Positions 38,039 to 47,697 of a stretch of DNA of 64,000 bases are shown one piece after another. The translations under genes and the position numbers were made by a program. How positions within the stretch are numbered: the first letter of the stretch is position 1; each line of letters opens with the position of its first letter. The DNA comes from Gavia stellata. Lineage: Eukaryota; Chordata; Aves; Gaviiformes; Gaviidae. The DNA lies in the NCBI RefSeq assembly GCF_030936135.1, contig NC_082603.1, forward strand, positions 16,832,880-16,896,879. The letters are read 5' to 3'. The notes beneath the pieces were generated by a model. It was not told the origin of the DNA. It saw nothing but the letters and a program-made list of their open reading frames with translations, and did not search any database.

Positions 38039-41000
38039 GTGGGTAACGGCGGGCGGGGCAGGCCGGGGGGGCGCCGCTGGCCCGGGCGGAGGGGACAGCG
38101 GGCGGGGCTCGGTCCCCTCACAGAGGGTCGCCGGACCCCAAGGAGAACCGCCACGCGCCGGCGGCTGTGGCGGCGGCAGCGGCTGTCTCGCGCGGGGCCG
38201 TTGGGGAGGCGGGCAGCGGCTGTCGCGCGGGGCCGTTGAGGGGAGAGCGGCACGCGCCCGCGGGCGGTGGCGAGCGCCGGCCCCGACCCGACTGTGCTTC
38301 AGCACCCGGGCGGCGGACGCGCGGCTGGCCGAGGGCTGGTGTCTTCTGGGGGGGATCCTCGATGGACGTAGCCGAGTCGGTGCTGGGGAGCGGGGGGAGG
38401 CTCAGGGGTCGCAGCCGCGCACAGCTGCTGACCCACTGTCACAAGGAGTGATCTGCAGGATTGCCTTCCCTTGCCCCCCGTTCCAAGCTTGTCGGAGGGG
38501 CAGAGAAAGCGATACTTAGGAAATCATTAGGATATTGCTCAGTGAAACGCTTGATTTCCAGAGGTTACAGAGGTTGTGCGGGGTTTTCCGCTCTGGCTTC
38601 CTCCCGGCAGCTGTGGGGACTGCCGGGGCAGCGGGTTCGCGGGTCACCACGGCCTTCCTTCCGCTTGTGCGCGGGCCACAAGTTCATCCGGCAGTAGCCC
38701 CTCTCAGATGTAAGCACGTAGGGCAACCACTGATTTTTAAAGACTTTACCTTCCCAAAATAAATCAATGGGGCAACTGGGAGCTAATGCCTTCTGCAGCA
38801 GGTACAGCCGGGGATGATTTGGAACTACACCGCCTTTATCTGGAGCTTGGACATTCTCATGAGTATCTTCAAGCTTTTGTAGCTTCTTCAGAGGTCTTGG
38901 ATCAAAAAGGAAGCATTAGACAGAACTCCAAAAAAGTTACCAACCTAGGTGTTATAAGCGGGAAAATAATTTTCTTGTTGTGTTTCTCGCTCCTGCCAGG
39001 ACACATTCCTTTAGTAAGATGAGCATGAGTCCCAAGGGCGGGACCGAGCCTTTTCCCCCAGAAAAACTTTTCCAAGTAGCAATTAACAGCAACTGCTTCA
39101 TTTAACTGAACAGTAACTGCAGGGAGCCGGGAATTACATATAATATGACTGATGGCACCCTTCTCTTTTCTGTATTTAAAGGCAATCCAGAACTACCAAC
39201 AGCAGTTAATATAACTTGGTCTTCAATCAATTTTAAAACTATACTGCAGTGGCAACCAAAACCATCAGGTTACCTCTATACAGTAGAAATACACGGGTAA
39301 GTAGATAACACCAAGGTGTGCCCATCAATGGCAATTGAAGAAGATGCAAATAGAGTGTGTTTGAATATTTCTGAGACTGAATGTAACACGAAAAGAGCCC
39401 ATACATGAGGATTCAGGAAAATTGCCAACCCAGCTGTTAATACTTCTTCATTTCCAACTATAAGAATATCTGATTCAGGCTTCTGGGTTTGCCCACTTCA
39501 GAAACAGAGAGTTGAGCTTTAGATCAGTATTTCAGTTCCGGGGTTCGGTGCAGGCCAGCTGCACTGGAGATCTAGGCCAAGATACTTTGAAGAAGTTGAT
39601 ACTCGATCTGACATACCATGTATTAGATAGAACTTCACCTTTTTATGTCTTTCAAGGTGTCTGGACTGAGTCTTTCATCTTTAGTCTTGGGAGGTATCTG
39701 ATAAATATGAGTCTGCATTTTATTCTAATCAGTGAATCATAGTAAATGAATAATTTGTCTTGCTGGGTAATACTAAAAATTACCTTTGTTTGTCTACCTC
39801 TGTCGAGACTTCCTCTGTCATCATGTTTTATGTAAGCTATGAAACATTGTAGACATAAAAAGTAGCCAGCTTATGTGAAGTGTCTAACACCTCTTCCAGT
39901 ACTGCACAGAAACTTCCATGAAGTTCAGTAATAAATCTGTGCTGTTCTTAGCTCCCATATTAATTCATAGACCATTATTAAACATGCCCCAGAGGGAAAC
40001 TGCCTCATCAACTCTCCTACATATTAATGAAAATATGGTACTGTAGTCTTTTCTGTCTGTAAAAGTGGCATAGAAATGAGAGCTCTTTCATGACTAATGG
40101 ATGAAATAACAATGCAATGGCCTAATGTGCTCTTTTATTCTTTAAGGGCTTGATTGAATTAATAGACTTAAAAGCACACATTAGCAGAATGAATTTTATG
40201 AAATTTATGAATCTGGAGTTTCTTTCCAGCCATTTGTGCTTGCAAAAAATTGAAGTCTGTTTGCCCAAGATTCAGTACAGAATCAGGTATAGTTCTGATA
40301 CAAAGACACTTCTTTAGACAAGTTGCTCTTATGGATGAAGTGTGCTTAAATGTTTGCTTTCTCATCTATGTACATGTGTCTGATCACAAAGATCAAATCT
40401 CCCCTGTCCCTTTTCAAGGCATCTTTCAGACACTAACGCTAACTGATCTGTGACATCATAAGAAATCTGGTGAAGTGAGAAGGGAGTTCAGGAGACTTTT
40501 AAATAAAACTTGACCTACTTGGAGGAAAAGTCATTTGTTAATTTCCAAACAGTCAGCACTCTTGCTCTTTCAGCTGAGATCACACAATTTTTCTTTTCCT
40601 TAGCTCACCAGCAAAAGCAGGGAAAAGAATTGAAGCAGTAATATCTAATCTGTTTTTCCATTCCTTCTTATTAGGAAGTAAAATGGGGAATTAACAATTT
40701 TCCCTGGTTTCATTATTATTTCTCAAGTAAATGGCCCTGCTTTCTATCATTTAAAATCAAGAGAAGTGCATGGGTCATGTTTTTTGTCAATATTTTTCTA
40801 TTGTAAATCTGCAATGGAAATTGCTGCTACTGTTTGGTTCTTAGCGACTTTTGCACCTGCATAGATGCAAAAACAAGTGACATATATGAGGAGACATTGT
40901 TGTCACATTAAGCAATTAATATTGGTGTCAACAGAGCTTCCTAGGACAACTGTTTCTTAAGGCAATAGTTTTCAGATGCATCAGGGATAACACTTTAAAA

Positions 41001-43771
41001 GGGATTTATGCATCTTACATGTTTTTAAATAAGTCAACTGCAGAAAAACCCCAAATCAGAAATACTTATGTTTCTATTCAGTTCATATAACAGATTGAAT
41101 TTTTAATTCATATACATATCCAATAACATATTTCTATAATTAATATGGATCATATTTGGTTTACTTGATTATACTTTGAATTGTGAAATATAGCTGTACA
41201 GGTTAGTGGGTTTTGAGGCTTTTTTCTTCTCCTTTTCTTCTCCTAGTACACCTGCAAGACTGTTCCACTGGGTGAAGGAAATTATACAGTTTGAGGGGAA
41301 AAAATGTTTTTTAACGTATCTAAATATGTAAAAGTCTGGTTGAAAAGTGTTGACGCTTCTTTCTTGCTCTTTTCAGGCAGACATCTGACACCAAAAAAAA
41401 ATGCGTATTGACAGCAGAAACAGAGTGTGATGTTACTGATGTGCTCAGGAATGTAGAAGAGACCTATACGGCACACATACTGTCTGTAATGTCCTCGGGG
41501 ATGGATAACTTTGAAGAACCACCTTTTGCAGTATCTGAAAAATTCACACCTTATAGTCAGAGTAAGTAGGATTGCCGATTAGATCTTGTCATAAACTTTC
41601 TTTCAGGACTACTTCCATTGACTTAAACAAGGTTTAGATTGGGCCTAAGGGTTTTTCCTATAAATTCTTACAGTAGCCATACTGATATCTGAGAAGAGGA
41701 CATTCAGGCATAAAGCTTTGCCTGTTGTAGGGGAGTGTGTAAGATTTTAGTTACCATTTGTTTCTCACTGCAGTGAGTAGACCATTTTATTAACATTGTG
41801 TACTAGGTGAAGGTATTTGTTAATAGTTCAGGATTTCACTGTGTTACTTTGGCTCTGTAAACTTATAACAGATTTGAGGAGGGAAGGGAGTGGAGGGAGG
41901 TAGAAAAAAGAGCACGTTGTGTAGAAAAGATGATGTAAATTTTTTAATTCTAAAAATGCTTTTTTAGCTGTTCTTGGAAAACCGGAGATACAGAGTTACA
42001 TACAAAAAGGTTCCAAACTGGATGTCGTGTTCCAAGATCCACTTACACCATATACATTTCCTAATGGAAGCTTTCAAAGTATTCGAGATATTTTCCAACA
42101 TGACCTGGAATACAAACTCTATTACTGGAAAGATCAAAGTTCTGGAAAGGTAAGGTCTGACTCTACTTTTTACATAGTCTGTAGCTATTATAGCTATACA
42201 ATTATATTATTATACCACACAATATATTATTATATATTACAGCTACACAATTTCTGTGCTACCTTTCTTGAAATTTTTTTTTTCCTTTACAGAAAGATGC
42301 AACAACAAAAAGCCATAAATTTGAAGTAAGTGTTGACAGCACAAAGAACTATTGCTTCTACATACAGGGAATCATTCCCTCCCGCAGAGAAAACCGTAAT
42401 GGTCAAGAAAGCATGGTGCTTTGTACCAGTGTAGGAAGAAGTATCTTAGATGGTAGGTATCTGGTGAATTTTGTCATACAGTCTTTAGTATTCTAACAAA
42501 AAGACACTTCAATCCTAAGTATATTTTTACACCTCTTTAAATTGTGATGCCTCTTACAGAATAAACTATTTACTGTGTAAGTGAGAGGACACAGACTGAA
42601 CATGGAAACTCATGGGAAGAACTCACATTAAGTAGGAGTCAACCATCTTCAGCTAGTTGGAGTTGGTTTTAGGGTTTTGCTAAACTGTTTTGATCAGTTT
42701 TAAATTGTCTGAGTTGATGACTGGTCACTGAGGTTTCAGATCTCATCGCTAGCCTTCAGCTTTTTTTTTTTGTTTTGTGATTGTTTCAGATCCTTCCAAT
42801 AACAGGTCCCATAGTAAGTGCTTGAAGGATTAGCTCTAAAACACAGGAGTGCTGGAAACCTACATATCCCTTGACTTGTAGTTTGAACTGAACTTTAGTT
42901 ATTATCTCAAAAGCAGATGATGAGACTAAGATCTTCTTTACTGTTACATTACAAGGTCAGAGGTTGGCAGATTGACTTCTTTACTGGTAAATAAGTTAGT
43001 GAGTGGTGAATCACCCAGTCTAATTCCAGACAAACAATCTGGATAACACTTTCGTCAATATAAAGTCATCAGTATTTATTAAATAATATCACATTTCTGT
43101 ACTGTACCTTTCTTCTCCACCAGATAAGAATATTTGCACTCTAAGTAGAAAAGCTCTTCTAAAATTGGCAAATTAACTCTCTCAAATTAACTTTCTTACC
43201 TAGATATATATTTCTGTTTATCACAATAGTCGAATTCTAGTAAATTACAACTTGAATAGAAATCTATCCTGTTGGTGTTTTCTAGCTTCTAACCTAGAAT
43301 AAACTTCCACTTGGACTTAGTTTCACAGAAATAATGCAGGGGTAGGGGGAATGCTTTGACTTATTCTTGTGGTGGTAGCATGGTATTTTAGTGCACTAAC
43401 TAAACTAAATTAAAACCTGGCGTGAACCAGGTGAAATAAAGCTTTACCTCAGTTCAACAAATTCACATTAAAATGAATTCAGTTCACACTGAGGTGGACA
43501 CTTCACTTCTGTGATACTATAAAATACAGAAAGTATTTTTTAGTTCAGTGAGGTGGGTTTTAGGAGTTTGTAGCACTGTGATATTATGGCTTCTGATAAC
43601 TGAATCTTGGATTTTTTTTCCTCCCCTACAGAATACGGAGCAGAAGTCTTTATCATCATAGCAGTGATAGCAATTGCAGTCATCACTCTTGCCATTGTCC
43701 TGTCGGTGATCCTGTGTAAACGCAAGAAAGCAAAAGCTGCAAGAGAAAAGGAACCACTTAATGGTGTCTAA
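37969..43771 (+). CDS. F3: Tissue factor (coagulation factor III), complete, 6 exons
   Basis: F3 encodes the type I membrane receptor and cofactor for factor VII/VIIa that starts coagulation at the cell surface. Coding exons are 37969-38038, 39182-39296, 41377-41561, 41968-42149, 42293-42452 and 43632-43771, total 852 nt, 283 residues (human 295). All introns are GT-AG with phases 1-2-1-0-1, the class II cytokine-receptor pattern. Residues 1-24 form a signal peptide. Two fibronectin III-like domains carry disulfides Cys71-Cys79 and Cys205-Cys228. A transmembrane helix spans about 243-265, followed by a juxtamembrane Cys266 (palmitoylation position) and an 18-residue basic tail. Recognisable blocks are NITW, NFKTIL, KFTPY, LYYWK, SSGKK, NYCF and IPSR. 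By alignment, human contacts Lys20, Asp58, Phe140, Lys165 and Lys166 are kept as Lys42, Asp80, Phe159, Lys184 and Lys185. Trp45 is Thr67 and Tyr94 is Phe112. The start is the first ATG after the predicted cap site, with A at -3. Confidence 0.96.
38039..39181 (+). other. F3: F3 intron 1
   Basis: Phase 1 intron, 1143 bp. The 5' third is extremely GC-rich, with successive G tracts at 38041-38106 that have G-quadruplex potential. It also holds a tandem duplication of about 37 bp: 38175-38207 and 38212-38244, both containing ggcagcggctgtc...cgcgcggggccgtt. No alternative exon is apparent. Confidence 0.8.
38175..38244. repeat. GC-rich 37-bp tandem duplication in F3 intron 1
   Basis: Two copies share gcagcggctgt, then cgcgcggggccgtt, then gggga, differing by a two-base deletion and one substitution. 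They lie within the CpG island about 140-210 bp downstream of the exon 1 donor, so they may influence regulatory content or RNA structure of the nascent transcript. Confidence 0.8.
39182..39296 (+). CDS. F3: F3 exon 2: first half of FN3 domain 1
   Basis: Encodes residues 25-61 with split codons at both ends (phase 1 in, phase 2 out). It contains the N-glycosylation sequon NIT at residues 33-35 (human Asn11 position), the class II receptor Trp36, and NFK with Lys42 equivalent to human factor VIIa contact Lys20. The acceptor is preceded by atttaaag and the donor is gtaagt. Confidence 0.93.
39297..41376 (+). other. F3: F3 intron 2
   Basis: Phase 2 intron, 2080 bp, the longest in the gene. It is AT-rich with no recognisable repeat or alternative exon. 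Short open frames inside it match nothing known. Confidence 0.8.
41377..41561 (+). CDS. F3: F3 exon 3: second half of FN3 domain 1
   Basis: Encodes residues 63-123. It contains the first disulfide pair Cys71 and Cys79 in the pattern KKC-x7-CDVTD, and ends at KFTPY, the inter-domain strand. Thr67 occupies the human Trp45 position and Phe112 the Tyr94 position. The polypyrimidine acceptor is ttgctcttttcag and the donor is gtaagt. Confidence 0.93.
41562..41967 (+). other. F3: F3 intron 3
   Basis: Phase 1 intron, 406 bp. It has a purine-rich stretch (gaggagggaagggagtggag) at about 41876-41895. No other feature is seen. Confidence 0.8.
41968..42149 (+). CDS. F3: F3 exon 4: first half of FN3 domain 2
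   Basis: Encodes residues 125-184 (phase 1 in, phase 0 out). It contains sequon NGS at 156-158 (human Asn137 position), Phe159 (human Phe140) and the strand LYYWK at 174-178. It ends on Lys184, the first of the two substrate-exosite lysines. The human Asn124 sequon is not present (Asp142 instead). Confidence 0.93.
42150..42292 (+). other. F3: F3 intron 4
   Basis: A phase 0 intron of only 143 bp, very AT-rich with tattat-type repetition in its middle. Its 5' part stays open in the exon 4 frame, so intron retention would not hit a stop at once, but the canonical gtaagg donor and ctttacag acceptor are clear. Confidence 0.85.
42293..42452 (+). CDS. F3: F3 exon 5: second half of FN3 domain 2
   Basis: Encodes residues 185-237. 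It begins with Lys185 (human Lys166, substrate factor X exosite), then has NYCF and IPSR and the second disulfide pair Cys205 and Cys228, with the same spacing as human Cys186-Cys209. The donor is gtaggt, phase 1. Confidence 0.93.
42453..43631 (+). other. F3: F3 intron 5
   Basis: Phase 1 intron, 1179 bp, AT-rich. It contains a T11 run near 42761-42771. No other recognisable element. Confidence 0.8.
43632..43771 (+). CDS. F3: F3 exon 6 (coding part): transmembrane helix and tail
   Basis: Encodes residues 239-283 and TAA. A hydrophobic helix of about 23 residues (243-265, rich in Ile, Val and Ala) is followed by Cys266-Lys-Arg-Lys-Lys and a tail ending EKEPLNGV. The tail has no serine or threonine. 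The human tail carries phosphorylatable Ser253 and Ser258, and the PLN motif aligns so that Glu278 sits where Ser258 is. Confidence 0.93.
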
Positions 43772-43989
43772 GGAAAATTGTTGTGGACACTAGTGGCAGT
43801 TCCAAAGCAAAAAAACCAACCAACCAAACAAACAAACAAACCTACAAACCCCATAAATTGGGTAACTGGGTGGAGCCTTTTAGCCTGTCTGATACAGGAA
43901 TTTTGAAGCCCAGACTTTATGTGGATTCAAAAATCCATTAGACAGTCACAGATGAAAAATCCAGGTATCAGGAAGCCCCTGTGTCACTA

Positions 43990-44140
43990 GTAGCCAGAGG
44001 CTGGAAGAGTATTCTATTACAATATCCTAACCCAGCTCATATACTCTTCCCAAGCTCTTTCTATTGTCCTGTCTGAAACAGGATTCTGAACTAGATGGAC
44101 CTTTGACTTGACCAGGTACAGCCATTCTGAATGTACGGCC
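43990..44140 (+). mobile_element. Ancient CR1 LINE 3' fragment inside F3 3' UTR
   Basis: The block ctgtctgaaacagga followed by ttctgaactagatggacc, then tttgacttgacc, then gccattctgaatgt, closely follows the amniote CR1 3' end (cagagacaggatactgggctagatggacc...ttggtctgaccc...agtatggccattcttatgt). The preceding agccagaggctgg also fits. It is in the same orientation as F3, so the mature mRNA should carry it. Its divergence marks it as old. Confidence 0.7.
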
Positions 44141-44810
44141 TTACTGAGCTAGAAGATTTATGGTACTTTTGAGGGGAAAAAAACACTACTTTTTAAAAAT
44201 ACGTGTCCTTTACCTAACTAAAAGGAACATCTTTCTGTTTCTATGAAACAAAACCTGTATTTATCTGACTTTCTTTTAACTTTATTAACTGGTGAAATTA
44301 TCTGTTAGTTCAGATGTGACAAAGATGCTACTATTATTTCTGCACTTCTTGGGTAAAATTAACTTAGTCTAATTATCTTTGGATATAGACAATCAAAGGT
44401 AAACAAACTGACGGTACTGTACTGGCGACTTGTAAGGAATGCTCTTTAAGTAGGTAGCTGCTATCCATCTGGAAAGCATATCCGGATTACACTACACCTA
44501 GAGCTATACAGACAGGGTAGTCTGATGGTTCCAAGTAAGTGTTAGAACAAATACTTTGCAGTTTTTGAGTCAGTAGTAACTCACTTCATGCAAGCACTGA
44601 GGAGGTAGCAGTATTTACTGCATTTTGAACATTATTTTTAATTAAATTGTTGGTGAACAGTTTATGTGGTACAGACTCAAATCATCTTGGTGATGGGATT
44701 TGGAGGTACCTGTTGCTTTGACTATTTTAATATTTATTTTATAAATGACAATCTAATTTTTATACTGGTGATATCTGTATTTATGATGGTAATTTATAGT
44801 TTTCTAGTGA

Positions 44811-44834
44811 AATAAAGGTGACTGGGAAAATAAA
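44811..44834 (+). terminator. F3: F3 polyadenylation signals (two AATAAA)
   Basis: AATAAA occurs at 44811-44816 and again at 44829-44834, followed by a T-rich tract (ctttcttttccttttttaag). This is a strong candidate for the main F3 3' end near 44850. Further hexamers at 44962-44967 and 45671-45676 could give minor longer transcripts. Confidence 0.8.
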
Positions 44835-47650
44835 ACTTTCTTTTCCTTTTTTAAGTGAAGTACAGCATTCATTCCAGAACTAAATTAAAAATATATTTAG
44901 GAAACCTACCTTGTGACAGCAGCGTGGGCAACCTGCCAGAAGTCTAACCAGGACTCTGCAAAATAAACTACCAGGGCACCTACTACCTGTAAGGATAAAA
45001 ATAAGAGAAGCCACAATTCACAAACTCATGAAAGGTTTTGAGGAGTCCTGAGTTGCTTTTCAGCTGCCCGCTTATGTGAGCGATTATTCAGTGTTCGCAT
45101 TCACAGCTTCTCACTCTAATGGAAAGTATACTAGACGTCTCTTTGGACGTATCATGTAGGGATTCCCACAGTAGTGCCTGTACTGCTTGTTGTACTAATG
45201 TTCATTCAAGGCACTATGGGGCCTGGCCCAGAGATGAGAACTGCTGCAACTAATGTTGGTATCTACTGCTGCTGCTTACGATGGTGACAGGCACACACAC
45301 ACACACAAAAAAATTAGAAAAAAAAAAAAATCAAGAGAATGCATCTTGTAGTTGGCACTAATTGGCTGTATATCTCAAGTCTTTATACGTGTCTTAAACA
45401 AAGATATCCATTGCATTTATGAGAAGGAATAACATCATATGAAATTAATATCCCAATCTACCAATTTTCACAGAATTGTATTTTATGTTTTTCATCCCCT
45501 ACTGTATTATAGAAACTTACTTTGTATGGATTAAGACTCCTGTGAACATGTGAGTGTGGTTCATGAGCATTTTCTTTGTTCTTTAATTCCCTTTTCTGCA
45601 GAGGGAAGAAAACAAACATCACCATCCACCCACCCCCCCAAAAAACCCCCCCGTTTACTTAATATTGTGCAATAAATACTTAATGCATTTTCTGCTGATG
45701 CATAAGCCTTGTATGGAAGAGAAATCTTACAACAGCAATCAAAAATATGAGAGCTTGTGGGAGTAAATTTAAAAACATTCCAAAGTTGTCATCATTACTT
45801 CCCTTTCCTGTGCTGTTCTGTTTCCTTGGCTTCATTTGGTACAAAGCTCAGAAAAGGGAAGAGCTCATAGGAAAAGGAAAGCCTATAGGTTACAGCATAG
45901 CATCGTTTAAACTAGACCATGCAGTTGATTGTCATAAGCTATGTAGAATGATGTTATAAATCATGCTTCATTACTTAAGAGATTTTTGGTTTGTTCTGAA
46001 TATGAAGGTTGTTTTATTGAAAGAAAGAACAAACACCCATAGAAATGCAAATAAGTGCCTTACATGGCATACGAGTGACCCACTACCGCACAAGTTCTGG
46101 AAACCTGAAGCAATTCTGTTCCCCAGCTGCAGTATGTTATCATTCAACAATGCTGAGTAACCATAGTCACGGGGCTCACACATCCTATTTCAAAGAGGTT
46201 TTTCACTGTTTGTGGAGACAGTTGAGAAAGGGGCTTTTTATTGCAAACTTCCGGAATTATTATCCCTTGGGTCAGTGTACTGAGCCCATACAAAATGTTT
46301 TATGCAGAGATTTAACTTTCTCAGAATATCAGTGCGGGCAAAAGACATTGTTGAATAAAGGTATTATCAATAGGAAGAAAGACTAGATCCTATCTACAAC
46401 ACACATGTGGCCATTTCAGCACTGTACCGATTTAAGCCAGAGCCAGCCACCCAGGGAGTCAATGTGAGAAAGGGAAGGCTTTTCCTGTGCACCTAAATTC
46501 CCTGGCTTATTTTCTAAGCAGGTTTCTGTAAGTGTGTTCCTACTGATGCTCCTGATTCCCCTGTTCTGCTTTGCTCCTTGTCATCTGTTGCAGAAAAAGG
46601 TATCCAGCTATTTCAGGTGGATAAAAGAATTTGCACAGTTCCCTGACGCAGTACTTGTGTTCTCTCCTTATACAAATTAATATGTAACATTGCATACTGT
46701 AATAAGCCACTTTCATTTTACAGTACTGCTTTAAAACCACATTCTTCTTCTTCATGTGACTGAATAAAGGCTGATACTGTTCTGCTACTTTTCTGCCAGC
46801 CCTAACAGCATTACAGACAATAAAATTACTGACATTACTTAAATTGAACAACTGTACAGGACTTCATAAATGTATGTATGATAGATACGGCGGCAAACAG
46901 CTTAGCTAATTTGTTTCTAGCAGACTCAGCTTTCCACTGTGAGAAGGCTGCTGCTGAGAGGCATGTGATGATAAGAATGTGATTATAAGCTTAACTTGGA
47001 TCACTAGTTATGCAGCAACTCAGGACAAAGAGTTTCTGCATTAAGTAAGTGAGAATAAACAGCTGTAATAGATTACCTTCTTGGCTGAGTTTTGTAATGC
47101 TGGTTATTTTGCAGGTTAGTAGTGATTGCTACACAGTTTCAGAAATGTAATACACAGGAATGAGTGGGCTTTGACCCAAGAATCAATGGAGTAGTCTTCT
47201 AATTATGCAGTATTTATTCACATACAAATAACCACACTTTCTATAGTCTATGTTTGCCACTGAGGGAGAGAGCAGACCTTGTATTCATGTTTGAGAAAGA
47301 GAGGAAAAACAAAAAAGAACACCTGCTAGGCAGGACGGAAGCAGGAACTAGACAGCTGAAAATCTTTTCACAACCATCAAGTGTGGTGTTACTCACCATG
47401 GCATATGCTCTCCCAAACTGTACGCCCATTCCCTTAACAAAGGGAAACTGTCACAGAAAGCTGCCCTTCCCTTATTTGCTGGTGCATGTCCTCCAGTGCT
47501 TTACAGCAGGACACTTACAAAAGCTCAGGGCATAATGGCCAGGACAGATGCGCTGCAAATCTTCTCTTCTGTCCACCTTATGATGAGAAATCTTCCCACC
47601 AGCGAGATCCTTCTACTTCTTCTGGCACAGGTTCACATTCAGCCCAAATA

Positions 47651-47697
47651 GCCTATTTCAGTATCCCCCAAAAAGCCTATTTCAGTATCCCCCAAAA
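47651..47697. repeat. 24-bp tandem duplication
   Basis: The unit beginning gcctatttcagtatccccca and ending in an A run occurs twice with no mismatch, apart from the A-run length at the end. It looks recent or constrained. It lies in intergenic DNA. Confidence 0.9.

Larger units (their letters stand above)
37390..38690. promoter_or_regulatory. CpG island over F3 promoter, exon 1 and intron 1 start
   Basis: Within an otherwise AT-rich window this block is strongly GC-rich and dense in CpG dinucleotides. It is densest from about 37790 to 38400, around the TATA box and first exon of F3. The low stop-codon frequency in such DNA creates long meaningless open frames on both strands here (up to 245 codons). 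The boundaries are estimated by eye. Confidence 0.8.
43772..44855 (+). other. F3: F3 3' UTR with AU-rich motifs
   Basis: About 1.1 kb from the stop codon to the predicted cleavage site. It opens with an (AAC/AAAC)n stretch at 43810-43842 and contains a CR1 fragment at about 43990-44140. Single ATTTA pentamers lie at 44259, 44613, 44732 and 44779, the last two in a U-rich setting. Mammalian F3 mRNA is unstable through AU-rich elements, so these may act likewise, which is inference. Confidence 0.75.

Noticed and set aside
37748-38305. 185-codon open frame on the minus strand over the same island
   Set aside because: Same cause: GC-rich low-complexity translation with no family resemblance.
37782-38519. 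245-codon open frame on the plus strand across the F3 promoter and exon 1
   Set aside because: It starts upstream of the TATA box, is in a different frame from F3, is dominated by Arg, Gly, Ala and Pro from CpG-rich DNA, and crosses the exon 1 donor. Low stop density in GC-rich sequence explains it.
42027-42329. 100-codon frame starting inside F3 exon 4
   Set aside because: This is F3 exon 4 in its true frame reading through the intron 4 donor. Only the exon part is coding.
45292-45331. CA repeat followed by poly(A), considered as a SINE or retrocopy tail
   Set aside because: No recognisable element body precedes it, so simple low-complexity sequence is adequate.
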